DNA of 48,311 nucleotides from IMG/VR virus record IMGVR_UViG_3300027704_000041, positions 1 to 48,311 of that record. One strand, written 5' to 3'. Source of the DNA: a virus. Position 1 is the stretch's first letter. The number at the start of each line of letters is the position of its first letter. Positions 45,247-48,311 of this stretch are shown here, piece after piece. A program made the position numbers and the translations under genes. A model generated the notes under the pieces. That model was not told where the DNA came from. It saw nothing but the letters and a program-made list of their open reading frames with translations, and did no database searches.

Positions 45247-45804
45247 CTACAGTGTTGTTAATTGTTGCTCTACTTCTTTAGATAGAGAGTATTTAGCTTT
45301 AATAGCATCTACCTTGCCACCTGCTTTTACGTAGTCCTTAGCTTTAGTAAAAGCTGGATCTTTAGTCGAGGTTAAGGTTGGTTTAGATGCTGTTGGCGGC
45401 GTAAATTTCTTCTTACCGTGATCGTTTGTTGCATCACTATCAGCTGTATCATCTATTAAGAATAAGTTACCTAACGCGTATTTTTTGGCATACGAAGATG
45501 CAGAGCCAAACTGTTGAGGTACGTTCATACCTTTTTGGTTTAAGTCGACACCAACGATAGACGTAGCGTGTATAGCATTGTCGCCATCACTAACTGTTGC
45601 AGTTGACTGCATCATTGGTAAGGGATCAACGCTAATGATAGTCTCATTAATCGTTACTGATACTCCTAACTCTAAGAGAAAGGGTTTTGTTGCTTCTAGG
45701 ATGTCTTCGGCTGATCTGAAGTTGTACTTGCCGAATGAATTAAATCTGGATTTTTTAGATTTAAATTTTGTCTGGATATTTGCCAGTTTTTCATTTATGG
45801 TCAT
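45247..45804 (-). CDS. erf: Erf-family single-strand annealing protein
   Basis: 185 residues. The family hallmark is visible: FRSAEDILEATKPFL near residue 30-45 and GSASSYAKKYALGNLFLIDD near 100-120, followed by a disordered Lys/Thr/Pro linker and a small C-terminal helical part. Erf proteins form rings on single-stranded DNA and anneal complementary strands, circularising or recombining phage DNA. Its partner exonuclease follows directly. Together with the SSB this is a complete recombination set. Confidence 0.85.
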   Translation of the reverse strand: MTINEKLANIQTKFKSKKSRFNSFGKYNFRSAEDILEATKPFLLELGVSVTINETIISVDPLPMMQSTATVSDGDNAIHATSIVGVDLNQKGMNVPQQFGSASSYAKKYALGNLFLIDDTADSDATNDHGKKKFTPPTASKPTLTSTKDPAFTKAKDYVKAGGKVDAIKAKYSLSKEVEQQLTTL

Positions 45805-45876
45805 ATGGTTATTTATTTGGTCTATATATATAATTACACATAAACGTTATTAATTAAATTTTATTTTTCGCTTAAC

Positions 45877-46629
45877 TTACAGGTAGTCAATCACTTGTGA
45901 AGGATCTGTATTAGCTATTAAGTTTTTTATACCGTCTCTTTTTATCTGTGAAACTCTTACTATAGCTGTGTTAACTTTCATGTTTAGTTTTCTAGCTATT
46001 TCAATAGCAGAATGTTTATCACAATCAAGACCGTAGCTCATTCTAATAACTTCACCTTGCTCTTGAGTTAAGTGTTGTTTTATTAAACCTACTAAGTAAG
46101 CATTCATCAAATGAATGTTATAAGATGGTGATTTGTCTTCTATGTTTTCAAAAGGATTTATATCATCTCCAACAGATTCATCTATGCTAGAAAATACAGA
46201 GTTAAAGAACATAGACACCATCTTGTTGTCTTCAGGGTTATTTCTAATCTCATTAAGCTTATGCTCAGGTATACGTATGTCACCTCGTTTCATATCGATA
46301 GCTCTACGTATTTGACCTTTTATTCTCTTAGATAAAAAAGACTTTAATGTTTTTTCTTTGTCTTCAGATTCACCCATCATTTCCCATGATATCTTATCCA
46401 CTGCTAGTACTAAACCTATACTACCTTCTTGCAGAAGATCGTTGATACTTAGTACACCAGAGGCTTGCTGTGATGTAGCAAATTTTCTAGCTAAACTCTC
46501 TACTAAAGGTAGGAATTTAACGATAAGTTCATCTCTCGAATAATCAGAGTACTCTGTCTTGTTATCAGGCATGGTACGCTTTATATCTTCCTTATATCTT
46601 ATATAGTTTTGTATGTTATATTTTTTCAT
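45877..46629 (-). CDS. Phage sigma-70 family sigma factor
   Basis: 250 residues. Region 2 reads FLPLVESLARKFATSQQA then NDLLQEGSIGLVLAVDK, followed by a promoter-recognition stretch ending IKGQIRRAIDMKRGD. Region 4 carries HSAIEIARKLNMKVNTAIVR, the helix-turn-helix that reads the -35 element. No region 1.1 is seen. It should direct host RNA polymerase to phage promoters, most likely for late genes. It overlaps the upstream HTH gene by 14 bases. No phage RNA polymerase was found in the window, so it may be the main transcription switch. Confidence 0.85.
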   Translation of the reverse strand: MKKYNIQNYIRYKEDIKRTMPDNKTEYSDYSRDELIVKFLPLVESLARKFATSQQASGVLSINDLLQEGSIGLVLAVDKISWEMMGESEDKEKTLKSFLSKRIKGQIRRAIDMKRGDIRIPEHKLNEIRNNPEDNKMVSMFFNSVFSSIDESVGDDINPFENIEDKSPSYNIHLMNAYLVGLIKQHLTQEQGEVIRMSYGLDCDKHSAIEIARKLNMKVNTAIVRVSQIKRDGIKNLIANTDPSQVIDYL

Positions 46630-47239
46630 TATCCATGTTTAATATTTCTTTTTCGTCTCTTAACTGCTTTGTTAAGTTACGTTGAACTGTTCTAGTGGAG
46701 CAATCGAGTAAACCTGCTATTTTTGCCCATGTTATATTCTCATATTTGTAAGATATATCTAACATAGCATTATATATAGCTTCTTCGTTTACTCTACTTG
46801 ATCTACCTATTAATTTTCCTACAATACTCATCTTCTCGCTAGCAGTTAAACCGCTATAGTCTTTAAATATTATCTTTCTAATCTTATTCTTAGGTGCTTC
46901 GCCGCCTATTAAAAATACATCGTCTATCATTTCACTTAGCTTACGTTCGCCTATAAAAAATGTAACGAATCCATTATCTTTGTCTGCTATAAATTCATAA
47001 ACATGCGATGGTAATAATCCATTATCTTGGTTTAGATAATATAGAACTAGAAAATGCCACTTTAAAGATCTATACGTTGTGATCTTTGCTTTGCTACGAA
47101 ACAAGTGATAACATTCGTATGTACCATTCTTATAGTAGCTATACAAAGCGGTTTCTTCTGTTGGTACATCGTTAATAGGATCTTGACGATACGCTATTCT
47201 ACGATTATTCAACCATTTCATGTTTCTATCTTGTGACAT
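46616..47239 (-). CDS. HTH protein, probable regulator
   Basis: 207 residues. The C-terminal HTH is clear: ENITWAKIAGLLDCSTRTVQ, followed by RNLTKQLRDEKEIL. The N-terminal 140 residues are basic and aromatic (YHLFRSKAKITTYRSLKWHF, and a later GERKLSEMIDDVFLIGG), possibly a DNA- or polymerase-contacting domain. It overlaps the sigma factor start by 14 bases, suggesting coupled expression, and may control early-to-late transcription with it. An alternative is a replication initiator, since such HTH proteins can bind origins. Confidence 0.6.
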   Translation of the reverse strand: MSQDRNMKWLNNRRIAYRQDPINDVPTEETALYSYYKNGTYECYHLFRSKAKITTYRSLKWHFLVLYYLNQDNGLLPSHVYEFIADKDNGFVTFFIGERKLSEMIDDVFLIGGEAPKNKIRKIIFKDYSGLTASEKMSIVGKLIGRSSRVNEEAIYNAMLDISYKYENITWAKIAGLLDCSTRTVQRNLTKQLRDEKEILNMDNEKI

Positions 47240-47361
47240 TAGCCTCTTACTTTATTCCCTCTACGGGCTGTTGTCACCCTAGGTTTTATAAAATTTTTAA
47301 TTTTAGTTCTTATTCCGAAGGAATCATTTGATTCCATGTGTTTGTATAATATTCTACTCAT
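47239..47361 (-). CDS. 40-residue basic small protein
   Basis: MSRILYKHMESNDSFGIRTK, then IKNFIKPRVTTARRGNKVRG. Its ATG overlaps the upstream stop as ATGAGTAG and its own TAA overlaps the HTH gene's ATG (TAATG), so it is embedded in a tightly coupled chain. Basic C-terminus. Function unknown. Confidence 0.6.
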   Translation of the reverse strand: MSRILYKHMESNDSFGIRTKIKNFIKPRVTTARRGNKVRG

Positions 47362-47689
47362 AAATTATTTCTATTTTTACGGCTTCCCATTTCCCACCTC
47401 TTACGTCTGTGTCGACTAAGAAATCTATCCTGTTTGTCCATCGTTTATTCATTCTATCTTGTACTGTCCATACTCCATCCATATCTCCAGCGCCTGACAC
47501 TAGCACCTTAACGCCAAATATAAAGCCTAAGTTTTCTAGGTCTCTACTAACAGCTAACCATCTATGATCACCTGGGCAGCACTCTTCTATGTGAGCTCCT
47601 GACGCAGTTATAAATGGTGTGCTATCTGTTTGACTTGGATCAGCATGGTATATAGTCGCGGTTACCAATATGTAAGTTAATATATTCAT
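47354..47689 (-). CDS. 3D-domain (RlpA/MltA-like) protein
   Basis: 111 residues. The 3D motif region is visible: TDSTPFITASGAH, then LAVSRDLENL with D50, VLVSGAGDMDGVWTVQDRMN with D71 and D78, and IDFLVD with D89. Three aspartates in a double-psi beta-barrel give the 3D name; some relatives cut peptidoglycan glycan strands. A hydrophobic start (MNILTYILVTATIYHA) could be a weak export signal or simply the first strand. Position in the minus-strand early arm, away from the endolysin, suggests an entry-time or early role rather than lysis. Confidence 0.65.
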   Translation of the reverse strand: MNILTYILVTATIYHADPSQTDSTPFITASGAHIEECCPGDHRWLAVSRDLENLGFIFGVKVLVSGAGDMDGVWTVQDRMNKRWTNRIDFLVDTDVRGGKWEAVKIEIIYE

Positions 47690-48155
47690 CTGGTCTAAAT
47701 TTAAAATCTTCGTTCTTGTTAGCTACAGTGTGTTTATCACGCTCGTAGTAATTCCAATAAGCTGTAACGCTACAACCCTCAACCTTATAATCGTCCGGCA
47801 TACATTGAGGAGGTTCTGTAAAAGTACTTTCCGGAATTGTGGGTGGTAAATGTTTTAAAGTTTCTGCGCATTTTGTTATTGTTAAGTGTGTTCGTTTATA
47901 TCTCTTTGTGTATTCTTCTCCTAGTGCAATCATGTGGTTGTAAAGCCATAGATACTGACTAGCATTCTGCCTACACCATATGGTAGACGGATGGTTGTAA
48001 TGCGCTTTTTTATAAGGCACATTGTCTCCGTTACCATAATGATGATGAGCAGTGCAAAGCATTTGAGCACATTCTAGTATCATTTTTACTTTATGCTTAT
48101 CGTAGAAATAGCTTGCTGCTTTGGCTGGATCATTGTCTAAATAAAATATATTCAT
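47640..48155 (-). CDS. Conserved phage protein, function unknown
   Basis: 171 residues, MNIFYLDNDPAKAASYFYDK, with a His/Tyr/Trp-rich middle (MILECAQMLCTAHHHY, HPSTIWCRQNASQYLWLYNH, LGEEYTKRYKRTHLT) and CMPDDYKVEGCSVTAYWNYY near the end. This N-terminal pattern (D-x-D/N-P-x-x-A-A ... DKH-x-VKMI-x-E ... AHxxY) recurs in T4-like and marine phages from memory and has been called pyrimidine-dimer glycosylase-like in annotations I cannot verify. It overlaps the 3D-domain gene by 50 bases. Confidence 0.6.
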   Translation of the reverse strand: MNIFYLDNDPAKAASYFYDKHKVKMILECAQMLCTAHHHYGNGDNVPYKKAHYNHPSTIWCRQNASQYLWLYNHMIALGEEYTKRYKRTHLTITKCAETLKHLPPTIPESTFTEPPQCMPDDYKVEGCSVTAYWNYYERDKHTVANKNEDFKFRPDEYINLHIGNRDYIPC

Positions 48156-48262
48156 TAGTATTTTCTTTTACTTATTCTATTGTAGTGTGCATCTAATAAT
48201 AAGTGTACTACTTCTTCGCTTATCATATTGTCGTTAAACAATTGGTATATTAACTTACTCAT
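48155..48262 (-). CDS. 35-residue small protein
   Basis: MSKLIYQLFNDNMISEEVVH, then LLLDAHYNRISKRKY. The TAA overlaps the next gene's ATG (TAATG). ATG at 48262 is the first seen in the window for this operon, but the operon probably begins beyond the right edge. Confidence 0.55.
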   Translation of the reverse strand: MSKLIYQLFNDNMISEEVVHLLLDAHYNRISKRKY

Positions 48263-48311
48263 AGTTACGTAGGGTTTTGTAATGTGGATGTCTGTAGCTG
48301 TTTGCTTTAGT

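Noticed and set aside
1-48311. Terminal direct repeat, att sites, integrase, tRNA genes, CRISPR array
   Set aside because: No match between the two ends was seen, and I found no integrase motif, cloverleaf or spaced repeat array; a temperate lifestyle is not supported by this window.

Overview
The window reads as most of the genome of a short-tailed (podovirus-like) double-stranded DNA phage. It has terminase, portal, scaffold-like, capsid and connector genes and a giant ejected-type protein, and no sheath, tail tube or conventional tape-measure gene. The host is probably a marine member of the Bacteroidota, most likely a flavobacterium. Three exported proteins carry the AFSQ/YAQS/SAQ-type signal peptide ends typical of that group, genes start behind A/T-rich leaders rather than Shine-Dalgarno sites, and the DNA is AT-rich. 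The architecture resembles crAss-like and related uncultured marine Bacteroidota phages, but I could not run a search to place it. Neither a left nor a right genome end is visible: the first bases are the 3' end of a truncated gene, and the minus-strand operon runs up to the right edge.

Plus strand, 1-35.65 kb (virion and lysis): a collagen-like fibre protein and small accessory genes, a possible tandem GroES-like co-chaperonin, small and large terminase, portal, scaffold-like protein and major capsid protein. Neck/connector proteins follow, then a very large tail protein (interrupted in this sequence by a perfect 92-bp tandem duplication), beta-rich tail proteins, two internal-virion-type proteins, and a 3098-residue polyvalent protein with zincin-like and HAD-like motifs. 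The arm ends with a predicted outer-membrane protein and a lysis/export cluster: a membrane-anchored coiled coil, an exported thioredoxin-like protein, a YfiM-like protein and an M15 endolysin.

At about 35.65-35.70 kb the two arms converge on a hairpin that can terminate transcription from both sides, next to a 4-bp repeat that puts stop codons in every frame.

Minus strand, 48.26-35.7 kb (metabolism, replication, regulation; read right to left): a small ORF, a conserved phage protein, a 3D-domain protein, an HTH protein, a phage sigma-70 factor, Erf annealing protein, RecE-like exonuclease, SSB and primase-helicase. Next come a thymidylate-synthase-family enzyme with the Asp expected for dCMP, a GIY-YIG/MazG fusion, a second MazG-like protein, a PD-(D/E)xK nuclease, micro-genes, class Ia ribonucleotide reductase (nrdB, nrdA), a lipoprotein and a nucleotidyltransferase-like protein. 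Together these genes suggest nucleotide supply, possibly with a modified cytosine, feeding replication, plus host RNA polymerase redirected by the phage sigma factor. No DNA polymerase, integrase, tRNA or CRISPR array was seen.
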